From the NCBI GenBank assembly GCA_019925095.2, contig CM034407.1, positions 4,053,210 through 4,117,209 of the forward strand: 64,000 nt of DNA, read 5' to 3'. Shown here in pieces: positions 45,011 to 55,620 of the stretch. The DNA comes from Dendrolimus kikuchii (Eukaryota > Arthropoda > Insecta > Lepidoptera > Lasiocampidae). A program made the translations under genes and the position numbers. Under the pieces are notes generated by a model that was not told where the DNA came from, did not search any database, and worked only from the letters and a program-made list of their open reading frames with translations. Each line of letters starts with the position of its first letter. Position 1 is the first letter of the stretch.

Positions 45011-46705
45011 TTATCTTGAAAAACTTCGTGGCGCGAATCGACACATTTTAAACTTTACGCTGTCATCTGCGTCACACAAATGCGCACAATTTGATGTATC
45101 GCACACTGTCCTATTTTTACGATATTTTCCGTGTCTGACTTCAAGTGGAGGCAATGTTTGACATAGTTTACCCTTCCGAATTTTAGGTGGTGGTCCTTCC
45201 GATGTGCTGGATGGGATGCTAGTGCTTGGGCGGCCTCTGGTAGTAGTTGGAGCATACTTGCATAGCGTATCAGCCAATTCAAACCTAAAGTTGGCAAGGT
45301 TCTGGATGTTTTTCGATGGAACACCATTTTTAGCAGAAGCTTATTTGTATAAGATCCAGGAGTTAATTACAGATAAATCAAGCAGATGATAAAAGATTCG
45401 CATATACCATTTTCTGCTTTTTATTCGTATTTTATATCGCCATAAAGGAGTCCAAAAGATCTACGCCACCCATGTGAGCATTATACTCTTTGATCAATTT
45501 GGGGCATGTCATGGCTATCAAACCTTTCTATATTTTCTACAGGCTGTGCACCGACATATATAGACGCTAAGACAACTTCTTTATTATCCTTCCAGCTGAC
45601 GATGGTCATATCCACACCTTCAAAATTTGTAACATATTCCTCATATGATCCTCGAGGTACTGAAATCTTCATTACGTCCTGTTTTGTTGGAAGCTTACAG
45701 GATTTGCCCAAACGGTTTCTTTGAATAGTTCCCAAGGTATGCAATCCTTCCTTAGCTAATACATACATCAAAGGCAAGGATGTGTAGTAGTTATCAAAAT
45801 ACACGATATGGTTTTGTTGTCTTGGAACCACTCTCAGGAGCCTCAGTACAGCTTGTTCCACTACTCCAACATCAGGTTCATTTGGTAATGTATCATCAGG
45901 TTCTTTTCCAACATAGATATTAAATCTGTTAGCAAATCCCATCAAATTGCAGAGCACAAATAGTTTGAACCCCCATTTGTGGGGTTTGTTGGGTAGGTAC
46001 TGTTTGAGAAAGTGACCTATTTTGGTCGAGCACATTTGTTCATCTATCGACAGTCTCTGATCTATTGTTACACTCGAAAATTGTTGGGTGAGGTGATCTA
46101 TTACTAGTCTCAATTTGTGGAATTTGTCGTGCTGGGGGTGACTAACAGGCAAGTGATTTTCATTGTTGTTAAAATGAAGTATTCTTCGATTTTTTTCAAA
46201 TTTGATGACTGGCGTTACATCTTTGATAGAGCTAAATTCAAACTTGGTGGACCAAGAGGATCGTGTGCTGGGGTAGGGGTGCACAGACATAAATATTAGA
46301 ATCCCTATATATTTACGTAGGTCTGTTAGCGTCAGAGATTCCGGTCTATCGGATTTTGTTTGTACAGCATATTGAGTTGTTTCAGCTACAATTTTTTCCA
46401 TCAGATCATTTGTCAAGAAATAGCAAAAAAACTGATAAGGACTTTGCAGTTCCATTACAGCTGGAGAAAGTTCTTCGCTGCCTCCAAATTTGATTTTTCC
46501 TCACCATAAAGAAGTGATTGCTTCTTCCAAACTAAATTCCTAATGCTGTTCATGCTAAAAGTCGGAAGTTGATAACTTATGCCTGGTAATGGTGGTTGTT
46601 CGTCGGATTCTGCATCACCTTGAATCAATGGAGGGTCCTCGTTGTCGTCGGCAGTCATAACCTCATCAAAAACATCCTCTCCTTGCTGATTTTCAAGTTG
46701 TCTCT
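45011..46705 (-). pseudogene. piggyBac transposase, second family, broken
   Basis: Pieces in order on the minus strand: an acidic N-terminus (to about 46455), the catalytic core 45481-46455 with SIDEQMCSTKIG, IVYFDNYYTSL and VSWKDNKEV, then MGGVDLLDSF near 45465, KWYMRIFYHLLDLSVINSW near 45400, and a C-terminal cysteine-containing tail ending at 45011. Stops and shifts lie at about 46455, 45481, 45440 and 45350. No TTAA ends with inverted repeats were found, so the termini are lost. Its right edge directly abuts family X copy B. Confidence 0.85.
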
Positions 46706-46924
46706 GGCGCTATGGTTTTACAACATTCTTCAATCACAAACCTTGTTATGTTCTAACACCTTACTTGAATGCAAGAGATACATGTCTATGTGTTAGACAT
46801 AGTAACTTGGAATTTCAACATGCATCATTGAAAAAACATGTATTACTTAAAATTGGAGTTAAAGAAATTTTAAATCAAATTTCGTGTGATACTAAAAACT
46901 ACTCTTGCATGTATAGTAATTGCG
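46706..46924 (+). pseudogene. Family X copy B, upstream part
   Basis: The plus-strand frame reads GFTTFFNHKP, then NARDTCLCVRHSN, and YSCMYSNC. It is collinear with copy A (EFTTFFTQKP, SRDTCMCIKHSN, YYCMYSNC). The codon after YSNC is split by the gypsy element A insertion at 46925. The target copy TTGCG is 46920-46924. The N-terminus is missing, replaced by the piggyBac remnant. Confidence 0.78.
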
Positions 46925-47040
46925 TGTTGTATATTTAATTTTGGGTAGTGGCAACACCAGACACTTAAAGATGGAGTCAAATAAAAGTAGAGTTTTAATT
47001 GTGAGTCAATAGTTTTATTTATAATGATTAAGACAAAACA

Positions 47041-47106
47041 TGGTGGTAGTGGAAAAGTGTTCTTAGAAATAATAAAAGGTCTGAAAAATATAAATTACGA
47101 CATAGG
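47041..47106 (+). other. Gypsy A leader remnant
   Basis: The 66 bp between the gypsy A 5' LTR and the nested BEL element, including the presumed primer site. The last 5 bases, ATAGG, are the BEL target copy. Confidence 0.7.
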
Positions 47107-49310
47107 TGTTGCGGAATAAATACTTTTTGTTATAATACTGGCAGCTCGATTTTTGACGTGTTTATATTAAAAGAAATCGAGTTGGTTGCGATTCGAACGT
47201 AGAGAAAAAATGGTGTTTCATTTTATTTAGTCCCATTTTTATTTATATATACGTATGATTTTGTCTCGTTCGGGTCCATCACATCTGGCGACCGTGACAG
47301 GACGGCACTTTCAACTTCCTAGGTTAGAACTTCCAAAATTTAATGGGGAAATAAAACAATGGTTAGTTTTTTGGGCGCAATTCCAGAAAATACATTTAGA
47401 TGACAATATTGATAATGATGATAAGTTTCAATATTTGGTTCAGAGTATGGAGGAAGGGTCAAGTGCTAAAGAGTTAGTCATGAGTTTTCCACCGACAGGA
47501 GAGAACTACCCTAAAGTAGTAGAGCAATTAAAAAGAAGGTTTGCTCGGGACGAACTGCTCATTGAACATTACGTACGGGAATTATTGCAATTAGTCATTA
47601 CTCAAACTAAGACAGGGGCTAAGATGGCTACGCGCAGTTTGTATGATAAGCTCATGACTCAAATAATTGCGTTAGAATCCATGGGTATAACTAAAGATAA
47701 ATATGCTGCATTTTTGTATCCTATGGTGGAATCTGCCCTTCCAGAGGAAACGCTTAGAGCCTGGAATAGATCGCCTTACAATTGTATCCCCGCAGACAAT
47801 AAAGACGATTCAATTTTATCTAAGTTACTTGAATTTATAAGAAGTGAAGTTGAATCCGAAGAACGTATTCGGCTATCTCGTTCCAGTTTCTTGATGGAGG
47901 AGTTAATGATGACAGCACCAACAGCAAGTTTTTTAGCAGAGACTGTTAAAAAATCGGTTAAACCAGAAGCCGAAGGGGAAAGTTCTTTAAAGAAAATTAA
48001 GCAGAAGAATTGCATTTGGTGTGATAATACACACATGAGTTCCGAATGTTATGCTGCGCAAAGAATGACATTGGAAGAGCGCAAAGGTTTGTTGAAAAAG
48101 AAAAGAGCGTGTTTTAGATGTTTATGTATTGGTCATAATGTTTTTTCATGTCGGAAAAGGTTAAGATGTTTAATTTGTTCTCGAAGTCATCATCCTATTA
48201 TGTGTCCCGACGTTATAAAAAGTACAGAGTCTCGGGAGAAAGATGAGAAGCCCATCATTATGAAACAAGTCATAAAGCATAGTACAGTACTATTGCAAAC
48301 AGTGTGCTTAAAAATAGTACATAATGGAAAAGCTATTATAGTGCGTGCACTTTTGGATTCCGGCGCACAACGCTCTTTTGTAAGGTCTGATGTGATTGAG
48401 ATGTTACAAATACAATCAGACAGCTATGAAAAGTTACAACATAATTTGTTTGGTGGAGCTGTGACTAAACTGAAAAATCATAGAGCATTTGTTTTAAACT
48501 GTCAAAGTATAGACGGAAAATACGAGTTTCTATTAGATGCACTAGAAAACAAAGTTATTTGCGATGAGCTACCAAAAGTTAGTCCTGGTGAACTTTCATC
48601 TGAATTGAAGAATCGAGGTATAATTCTATCTGATTGTGTAAATGATGTATCTGTGATTTCTTTATTAATTGGTTCCAATGTTCTAGGTTCACTTTATACT
48701 GGGCGAACGGTACACGTGAGCGATAATTTGGTAGCTATAGAAACAAAACTTGGTTGGACTGTACAAGGTCCGACTGTTGGTAGGCATTCTTGTTCTGTTA
48801 ATTTCAATAGTACTAAAACAAGTTTTGATGTTGATCTGCAGAATTCAAAATTATTAGAGATTAGGGATGAAACTTCTGTTAAAAACAATGAAAAAATTGA
48901 GAAGAAGTATGAAGTAGAATTTCCATGGAAAGAAAGTGGTAATATTTCGCTCGAGTACCGGACGTTTGGTAAAGGTATAGATTTGTAATATAATATACGC
49001 CACTGTTTTATTTTTTAATATTTCTGATTACATTTGTTTTGAATTGTATAAATTTAATTGTATAACTTTAATTTAATTGTATGTATTTTTCTTTGTTTTG
49101 TTTTGCAATTTTTAATTGCAACCCGGCGGAGTATGTTGCGGAATAAATACTTTTTGTTATAATACTGGCAGCTCGATTTTTGACGTGTTTATATTAAAAG
49201 AAATCGAGTTGGTTGCGATTCGAACGTAGAGAAAAAATGGTGTTTCATTTTATTTAGTCCCATTTTTATTTATATATACGTATGATTTTGTCTCGTTCGG
49301 GTCCATCACA
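47107..49310 (+). mobile_element. BEL/Pao element with identical LTRs, gag-protease only
   Basis: The LTRs 47107-47283 and 49134-49310 are each 177 bp and identical by eye. The TSD ATAGG is at 47102-47106 and 49311-49315. A primer-site-like TCTGGCGACCGTGACAGG follows the first LTR and GGCGGAGTA precedes the second. Internal DNA encodes gag and protease. RT, RNase H and integrase are absent. Identical LTRs mean a very recent insertion, the youngest datable event in the window. Confidence 0.93.
47255..48988 (+). CDS. BEL/Pao gag-protease ORF, intact
   Basis: A 577-codon frame; the biologically used start may be inside it, since the first codons overlap the LTR. DUF1759 gag core at residues about 20-160 (LPRLELPKFNGEIKQWLVF). 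Cys-His clusters follow at about 250-325 (CIWCDNTHMSSEC, CFRCLCIGHNVFSC, CLICSRSHHPIMC). The DUF1758 aspartic protease has active site LLDSGAQRSFV at about 370-380 and a body continuing to GWTVQGP. The frame stops at 48986-48988, just where the RT should begin. It could make particles or protease but would need RT and integrase in trans. Confidence 0.9.
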   Translation: MILSRSGPSHLATVTGRHFQLPRLELPKFNGEIKQWLVFWAQFQKIHLDDNIDNDDKFQYLVQSMEEGSSAKELVMSFPPTGENYPKVVEQLKRRFARDELLIEHYVRELLQLVITQTKTGAKMATRSLYDKLMTQIIALESMGITKDKYAAFLYPMVESALPEETLRAWNRSPYNCIPADNKDDSILSKLLEFIRSEVESEERIRLSRSSFLMEELMMTAPTASFLAETVKKSVKPEAEGESSLKKIKQKNCIWCDNTHMSSECYAAQRMTLEERKGLLKKKRACFRCLCIGHNVFSCRKRLRCLICSRSHHPIMCPDVIKSTESREKDEKPIIMKQVIKHSTVLLQTVCLKIVHNGKAIIVRALLDSGAQRSFVRSDVIEMLQIQSDSYEKLQHNLFGGAVTKLKNHRAFVLNCQSIDGKYEFLLDALENKVICDELPKVSPGELSSELKNRGIILSDCVNDVSVISLLIGSNVLGSLYTGRTVHVSDNLVAIETKLGWTVQGPTVGRHSCSVNFNSTKTSFDVDLQNSKLLEIRDETSVKNNEKIEKKYEVEFPWKESGNISLEYRTFGKGIDL

Positions 49311-49315
49311 ATAGG

Positions 49316-49810
49316 TATTCGTAACAACATTATTCTACTCTGCTTAGTCACATGCTCACATGTCAAGGTTGAGGTTACAACAAGAATTTTCACGCAATAA
49401 ATATGGAAGCTCATCTCAACGTAATTAAGCCGATTGATTTAAATAGAAACATTAGCTATGTCTCAATCAAAATTGGAAAGAATAAAACAAGAAACTCAAG
49501 AAGATTTAGGTTTACAGTTACTTTTTAAATATTACGAAGAAGGCTGGCCTGACCACAAAAATAAAACAGATTTACTAGTAAGATCATACTGGAATTATAG
49601 AAGAGAAATTCATGTAACTAATGGAATAATTTTTAAAAATAATTGTTTGATTATTCCGGAGTCAATGCGTAAGGAGATGTTACAACAAATTCATGCAAGT
49701 CATTTAGGCATATCTCGAACAAAACTTCTTATAAGAAATAGTATATTTCGGCCATGTATTAATAAAGAAATTGAACAAATGGTAGAAACATGTCCAATCT
49801 GTTTGAAATA
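49316..49810 (+). CDS. Gypsy A integrase, N-terminal part
   Basis: The frame 49458-49810 encodes the H2C2 zinc domain of a gypsy integrase (HASHLGISRTKLLIRN, CPICLKY). Upstream, 49404-49460 in another phase reads MEAHLNVIKP, the usual linker before integrase, so a one-base shift lies near 49455. The gypsy B element interrupts the codon after CLK at 49810. Removing it restores frame with 51744. Confidence 0.85.
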
Positions 49811-51738
49811 TGTTAGGTAGTTTTACAAGTGTATTACTGGCAACACTCTCTCTTCACATTCAGCCATTAAACGAGTCACGTTTCTTTCTGATGTTTTTAT
49901 TATAATATAAACGTCCAGCCCATTCATCCTGCCGATCATACATATAATATGGTGTCAGAAGAACAGAACCTAAGAACCAGAACAAGAAGTCAAAAAGCTA
50001 TAAGAAAACTTAAAATATGGACAAGGATGAGGCACACGTACAACATGTCGGACGTACACAAAGTAAGTCGAAGTCTTCAACTATATTTGGAGTTGGACTT
50101 AGTCCACTTGACCTTCACAATTCGAACATGCCGTTGGAGTGGAAAAATTGGTATACCCAACTTAAAATATGGTTGGCCTGAACATAAAAAGTCTGTTAAT
50201 CAGTCAATTAAACCTTATTTTTCACTTAAAGACAAACTACATGTGCTTAATAACATATTACTAATGTGTGATAAGATAGTCATTCCTGAAAGCATGAGAG
50301 AATATATTTTAAAATTAGTTCATGACGGTCACCAGGGTATAAATAGTTCTATACGTCTAGCAAAATCTACAGTTTTTTGGCCACAAATGAACAATGATAT
50401 TGAAAAATATATAAACCAGTGTCATATATGTCTTACATATCGTAGAAATAATTCTAAACAGCCTATTATTCATCATAACTATAAACTTTTGCCGTGGAAT
50501 AAAGTAGGAATAGATCTCTTTGATTTTGATGGTAAAAAATACTTAATTGTAGTTGATTATTTCTCAAAATATGTTGAGTTAGCTTTATTGAATAATAGCT
50601 CAAATTCAATTTCAGTCATAACTCAATTAAAGTCAATTTTTTCAAGACATGGCATACCTGAAATTATGATTACTGACAATGGTCCTCCATTCAATTCTAA
50701 AGATTTTGAAATGTTTGCTAAAGATTGGAATATTAAACTTATAAAGTCTAGTCCATATTTGAGTCGCTCAAATGGTATGATAGAAAGAACCATTGGCACA
50801 GTCAAACACATTTTAAATAAATGTAAAGCAGACAATACAGACTCTTATATTGCATTACTTATGTATAGAAATACACCCAAACAAAGTGGTTATTCTCCGT
50901 CACAACTTTGTATGTCTAGATGTTTACGCACTAAAATACCAGTCACAGACACTCAATTAACACCTTCATTAGTTGATATGACTAAATTAACTAATAATAT
51001 TGAAAAACAAAAGAGATATTCAACACTTTATTATAATAAAAACACTAAAAGTTTGTCAGATTTGCAAGTAGGTGATAACATATATTTCAAACACAAGCCT
51101 CAGGGTTCATGGGTTCCAGGTAGAATAACACAGGTAGGAAATGAGCCTCGTAGTTACATTATTCAGTCTCCGGAAGGAACATTCCGTAGAAACCGCGAAC
51201 ATATTATTAAACCTGTAACTTCGGTCGCTGATTCAGTCGTACCTGAAAAAGAAACAAATGTTAGTCAATTACCTAAAACAACACGTTCAGGACGTATTAT
51301 TAAACCTCCTAAATACTTTTATGATAATGTAAATTAGATTAGTCCTAGATTTTAAGAAAATTAGAATAAGTTTGTATTTTCATTAAAATAAATAATGTTG
51401 TTGTTTAGTATTTACAATCAAGTGTCAATACTGTCGGTGTAAACTGTTAATGTCAATGTCAGTATAAGAAGTGTCAAAGTCATAGACAATATTGTAAAGA
51501 TTTCACAGCTTGGATACCAAGTCATTTAGTCAAGTTCAAAAATAAATATGTTTTACTTACCTTGCTTTGAAATCTAAGTCTTTCTTTTAAAAGGGGAGAT
51601 GTTAGGTAGTTTTACAAGTGTATTACTGGCAACACTCTCTCTTCACATTCAGCCATTAAACGAGTCACGTTTCTTTCTGATGTTTTTATTATAATATAAA
51701 CGTCCAGCCCATCCATCCTGCCGATCATACATATAATA
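49811..51738 (+). mobile_element. Gypsy-type LTR element B, nested, integrase only
   Basis: The LTRs 49811-49949 and 51600-51738 are 139 bp each with one difference (T or C at CCATTCATCC). The TSD AAATA is at 49806-49810 and 51739-51743. TGGTGTCAGAAGAACAG follows the first LTR and AAAAGGGGAGA precedes the second. The LTR starts TGTT and ends AATA rather than CA. It is inserted within the integrase gene of element A, a related but different family. Confidence 0.9.
49949..51337 (+). CDS. Gypsy B integrase ORF with a gag-derived leader
   Basis: An intact 462-codon frame. Codons 1 to about 70 come from the 5' part of gag in the wrong phase: another phase there reads MPLEWKNWYTQL, a gag-like signature. 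From GWPEHKK on it is integrase: the H2C2 domain (HDGHQGINSS.., CHICL), then the catalytic D,D,E in VGIDLFDF, MITDNGPPF and SNGMIERTIG, and a C-terminal domain (GDNIYFKHKP, WVPGRI). Everything between gag start and integrase is deleted. The ORF can start at the ATG overlapping the LTR end. Confidence 0.88.
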   Translation: MVSEEQNLRTRTRSQKAIRKLKIWTRMRHTYNMSDVHKVSRSLQLYLELDLVHLTFTIRTCRWSGKIGIPNLKYGWPEHKKSVNQSIKPYFSLKDKLHVLNNILLMCDKIVIPESMREYILKLVHDGHQGINSSIRLAKSTVFWPQMNNDIEKYINQCHICLTYRRNNSKQPIIHHNYKLLPWNKVGIDLFDFDGKKYLIVVDYFSKYVELALLNNSSNSISVITQLKSIFSRHGIPEIMITDNGPPFNSKDFEMFAKDWNIKLIKSSPYLSRSNGMIERTIGTVKHILNKCKADNTDSYIALLMYRNTPKQSGYSPSQLCMSRCLRTKIPVTDTQLTPSLVDMTKLTNNIEKQKRYSTLYYNKNTKSLSDLQVGDNIYFKHKPQGSWVPGRITQVGNEPRSYIIQSPEGTFRRNREHIIKPVTSVADSVVPEKETNVSQLPKTTRSGRIIKPPKYFYDNVN

Positions 51739-51743
51739 AAATA

Positions 51744-52917
51744 TAGACCTCATAATAACAAAGAACCATTGCTAGTAACAGAAAATCCAACTTTGCCATG
51801 GCAAAAAATTGGTGCAGATTTGTTGAGTTTTAGAAATAAAAAATATTTAGTGATTGTAGATTATTACTCTAAATACATTGAGCTCTGTCCATTGAGTAAT
51901 GATTCAACTTCAAAAAATACAATATTGCAATTTAAGTCTGTATTTACACGATATGGAATTCCTCTATTTTTATATACAGATAACGGTCCCCCATTTGATT
52001 CTAAAGACTTTAAAAGCTTTTGTCAAGACTGGGATATTGAACATGTCACTTCTAGTCCAAATTATCCACAATCTAATGGTCAGGCAGAATCTGCAATTAA
52101 AATAGTCAAAAACATTTTGCAAAAATCAAGTGATGAAAATGGAGACCCTTATCTGGCATTATTGCATTATAGGTGTAATGAAAAAGAATATATGAAATCC
52201 CCAGCAGAGTTACCAATGTCAAGAAAGTTAAGATACAACCTGCCAATGTCAATGGAATTACTGAAACCTAAAGTTGTTAATTATCAAGTGACAGGTGAAG
52301 GTTTTGCCAAACATAAACAAAAATATAAGTTGTATTATGATAAAGAGGCAAAAAATTTATCCATTTTAAATAAGGGTGATTGTATCATGTTCAAAAAATT
52401 GCCAAACAGTAATTTGCAACCAGGTGTTGTAACAGAAGTTCTTAAAAATTGTCCTAGGTCATATCTAATTGAAGCTGAAAATGGTAGGGTGTATCGTAGA
52501 AATCGTCATCATATATTACATGTGAAACCTAGACATAAAGAAAATACAACTAATATTTATTCTGAGCCCCAAGTAAATGAAAGTTCACAGTCAAATGGCA
52601 GTCAGTCTTTAACTCTCCCTGTATCACTATCTAGCACATATGCGAAAATATGTATACCAAAATCTAGCTATCTCCAACATCATTCATCTAATGAGAATTG
52701 TGAGTCAGTGTCTAGATCAGAGTTATCAGAAAATCATTCAGAATATAATATGGTCTTGTCATCTGATACATCTTCTTCACAACTGCTATATGAGGATGTT
52801 GAATCAGATCTAACAGAGTCTGATGATGATTTGGAGTGTAATGTTAATTTGGATAATACTGCTTATGTAACTAGAGTTGGAAGGAAGGTGTACAAGCCTA
52901 AAAAATTTAATGACTAG
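51744..52917 (+). CDS. Gypsy A integrase, catalytic and C-terminal part
   Basis: Frame from KYRPHNNKE through the catalytic residues IGADLLSF (Asp), LYTDNGPPF (Asp) and SNGQAESAIK (Glu), the GPY-like C-terminal region (NKGDCIMFKKLP, NLQPGVVTEV) and a Ser-rich tail of about 110 residues. It stops at TAG 52915-52917. It is continuous in frame with 49458-49810 once element B is removed. Confidence 0.88.
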
Positions 52918-53110
52918 TTATAATGCATCATTTGTATAGTAGTTTTGTATCAATTAGCAAACTTGTCTTGTCAATTAGTGAACTTAAAAAGAGGGATGTT
53001 GTATATTTAAGTTTGGGTAGTGGCAACACCAGACACTTAAAAATGGAGTCAAATAAAAGTAGTTTTAATTGTGAGTCAATAGTTTTATTTATAATGATTA
53101 AGACAAAACA

Positions 53111-54722
53111 TTGCGAAGATTGTAAAGATCGAAAACCTCTTTATTGCATAGAAAACGATGAACTGGATGATAATGCTATAAATGTTTCATGGCTACGTTG
53201 GGAAAGAAGAGATCACTTATATATGAAAAAAAAGGGTTTGAAACGAAAGAAATGAAAACAAAGAATACAGAAAAGGTAATAAAAACTGGAAGTTTGGCAA
53301 AATTGAAAAATGATTTTGAACAAGATTTTAAACGACATCATTTTAATATGGAACACCAACATAGCCAATATCGAATGGTGGTTTCAAATTTAAAAGGAAA
53401 TGAAGTAGTCATAGTGGTCGACTTCTCAGAAAACTACGAGGCAAAGTTAGGTGAGGAGATACAAGCGATGCACTTTGGTGCATCAAAAAATCAGATCTCC
53501 TTACATACCGGAATGGTTTATTGGGCCGACAGAACTTTCTTTCTGTACTATATCGGAACAAAACAACCACCAGCCTCCCGCTATTTGGGCTCACATGGCA
53601 CCAATATTAAATTTTATAAAAAAAGAGTCCGAACATATCTGTCGTTCACTTTTTTTCAAATGGACCATCATCGCAGTACCGCTAAAAAAACAACATATTT
53701 TTTTGTTAGCACATTTCAGAAAACCTCTTGGTTTCAATTATACAAACTGGTCGTATTTTGAATCTGGGCATGGTAAGAGTGTTGCAGATGGCATAGGTGG
53801 CTGTGTTAAACGTACATTAGATAGAAAAGTCTGCCAAGGAATGGACGTAGCGGATGCGAAAGATGCCTATGAAATTCTCACACATAGCCTTAAAACCATT
53901 AAATTATTCCTTATTCAAGAGAGTTCCATCGGCGATATAAGTAAAATATTGTCTTCAAATATACAAGCGTTAAAAGGCACTCTCCGTGTACATCAAATTA
54001 TCACAACAAATGAAAATGCCATAAAGTTTAGGGATGTTAGTTGTTTTTGTGAACCGTATCCAGGACAATGTGATTGTTATTCCTCGCAAATTCATCATCT
54101 TGTTCCGTACCAAATTCAGACCTGACCTAAGGAAAAAGAAAGAATATTTCCATCTCGTTTCCCGAAAAGTCAGTTCCTTCAACTTCCAAAGACAAGCTAT
54201 TACCAGAATCATCAAATCAAGATTTTAAGACGCAAAATATTCATATCGGTCCACTATCCAAGAAACCCGAAAATGTTCCAATGCCTATTTTACCTGGAAA
54301 TGGCATAGAAAAAGGAATAATACCAAATGACGAGAGTATAAATATTGTATACTTAGAAGGCGATTTGCAAAAGATTGAGTCTTTTAGTACTTCAGAGTTA
54401 CAAAGTTTAGACAATGCTCTAATTGGATTAGATGACCATAAACTATTAGATACGTTGCCAGTGATATTATGCTCCCATAATGAATCCATAGACGTCGAGG
54501 TACCGCAATCTGTAGAGCTAATCGAACATGATAAATCATCCAGTGTAATTGAAAAGAAAGTAAAAAGATAATCAAAAGCTTTCTTGAGTGCCACAAATGT
54601 TCATGTTCTATCTTAGGGAGAAAAGCCAAATGTCTTGCATGTTCGGAATGGTATTGCGAAGAATGTGTTGATGGAAGCCCAATGGAATTTGATTATATCT
54701 GTGACCAATGCTTACAGGGGTA
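53111..54722 (+). pseudogene. Family X copy B, downstream part
   Basis: This resumes the frame broken at 46924 (C.DCKDRKPLYC, WLRWERRDHLY). It continues over several frameshifts (near 53250, 53530, 53670, 54110, 54240 and 54570). Landmarks are VIVVDFSENYEAKL, IQAMHFGASKNQISLHTG, SFCTISEQNNHQPPAIWAH, FFSNGPSSQYR (D to N in an SDGP-type motif), WSYFESGHGKSVADGIGG and CVKRTLDRKVCQGMDV. A C-terminal treble-clef-like CHKCSCS, CLACSEWYCEEC, CDQC ends at TAA 54720-54722. The spaced acidic motifs and the HGK..DGIGG block suggest a DDE/RNase H-like enzyme, but I know no formal family name. Confidence 0.72.
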
Positions 54723-54816
54723 ATGTGGTAATAATTTATTTACAGTTTAGTTAGTAATATTTATGTCATCTAAGATTCTCTAACGCCGTATTTCATTTGC
54801 CTTTGTTTGTTTACAG

Positions 54817-55214
54817 ATTAATCAATCCAATCATTTTGAAGAATATACAAATATGGTCATATTCGCCGATCGACTTCGTCGAATTCTATAACTGTGATTT
54901 GACATGGCCTTGGGATGAAACGCATTTCCTTTTTACCGAAAATTGCTACGGATGTGGCAACAGCAATATACCTAATGGACCTCTACATTTTATAATCATT
55001 AATATGAATCGTTCCCATTTCAAGACTTTTTTTGAAAAGTTCCTCTTTCTGGTGTGATCATTATGTAACTGAGGAATGTATGTGTACCGTACACGGCGGG
55101 ATCGATAACCCAACGGCACAAACCCACAAGGTAAATTTTGGCACTTTTTATGCTAGGTACTTAGCTGGTACTCCAGCCGGCGATGGTGGGAACAGGAACA
55201 AGGGGGAACACTAA
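54817..55214 (+). pseudogene. Unrecognised exon-like segment
   Basis: After a strong acceptor (TTTGTTTACAG) the frame reads LINPIILKNIQIW, YNCDLTWPWDETHF and ENCYGCGNSNIPNGP. After a one-base shift in a T-run at about 55030 it continues SSFWCDHYVTEECMC. A possible donor AAGGTAAAT lies at 55129. Paired cysteines suggest a zinc-binding or disulfide domain. I cannot name it. It may be the remains of a host exon. Confidence 0.35.
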
Positions 55215-55620
55215 TTTGTCAGTATTTTAAGGGAGGGGCGCCACTTGAGAGGAAATATATAAAATATCCTACTAAACTACTACTACAAGGGAAACACTAC
55301 GGGGATAGATAAATGTCTGTCCAAATACACCCGCGCCTCGTCCTTTTCCGACACAACTCCCTGAGTATATTATAGTCACTATTATAATGTTCCACACACT
55401 TGCAAATACGTGAAATTCGAAATAAATAATTGAAAATTAAATATATTGCGCGAGAGCAATTACCGTGCGTCTTTTAAGCAAATCACCCACATACCCGCTT
55501 TTTGACGCGATAAAAAAGCGTATCGCGTAACAATCGAAAACCGGCGCTCAATATCTGTATTCCGAACAGTATGCGTTGTTATAATTAAGATTTTTTTAAT
55601 ACTAGCTAGCTATTTTCATA

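Larger units (their letters stand above)
46925..53110 (+). mobile_element. Gypsy-type LTR element A, short LTRs, integrase only
   Basis: LTRs lie at 46925-47040 (116 bp) and 52997-53110 (114 bp), both TG...CA. The TSD TTGCG is at 46920-46924 and 53111-53115. TGGTGGTAGTGGAAAAG follows the 5' LTR and could be the primer site. The polypurine tract AAAAAGAGGGA precedes the 3' LTR. The element's own internal DNA is only about 1.8 kb and encodes integrase. Gag, protease, RT and RNase H are absent. Two later LTR elements sit inside it. Confidence 0.9.
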
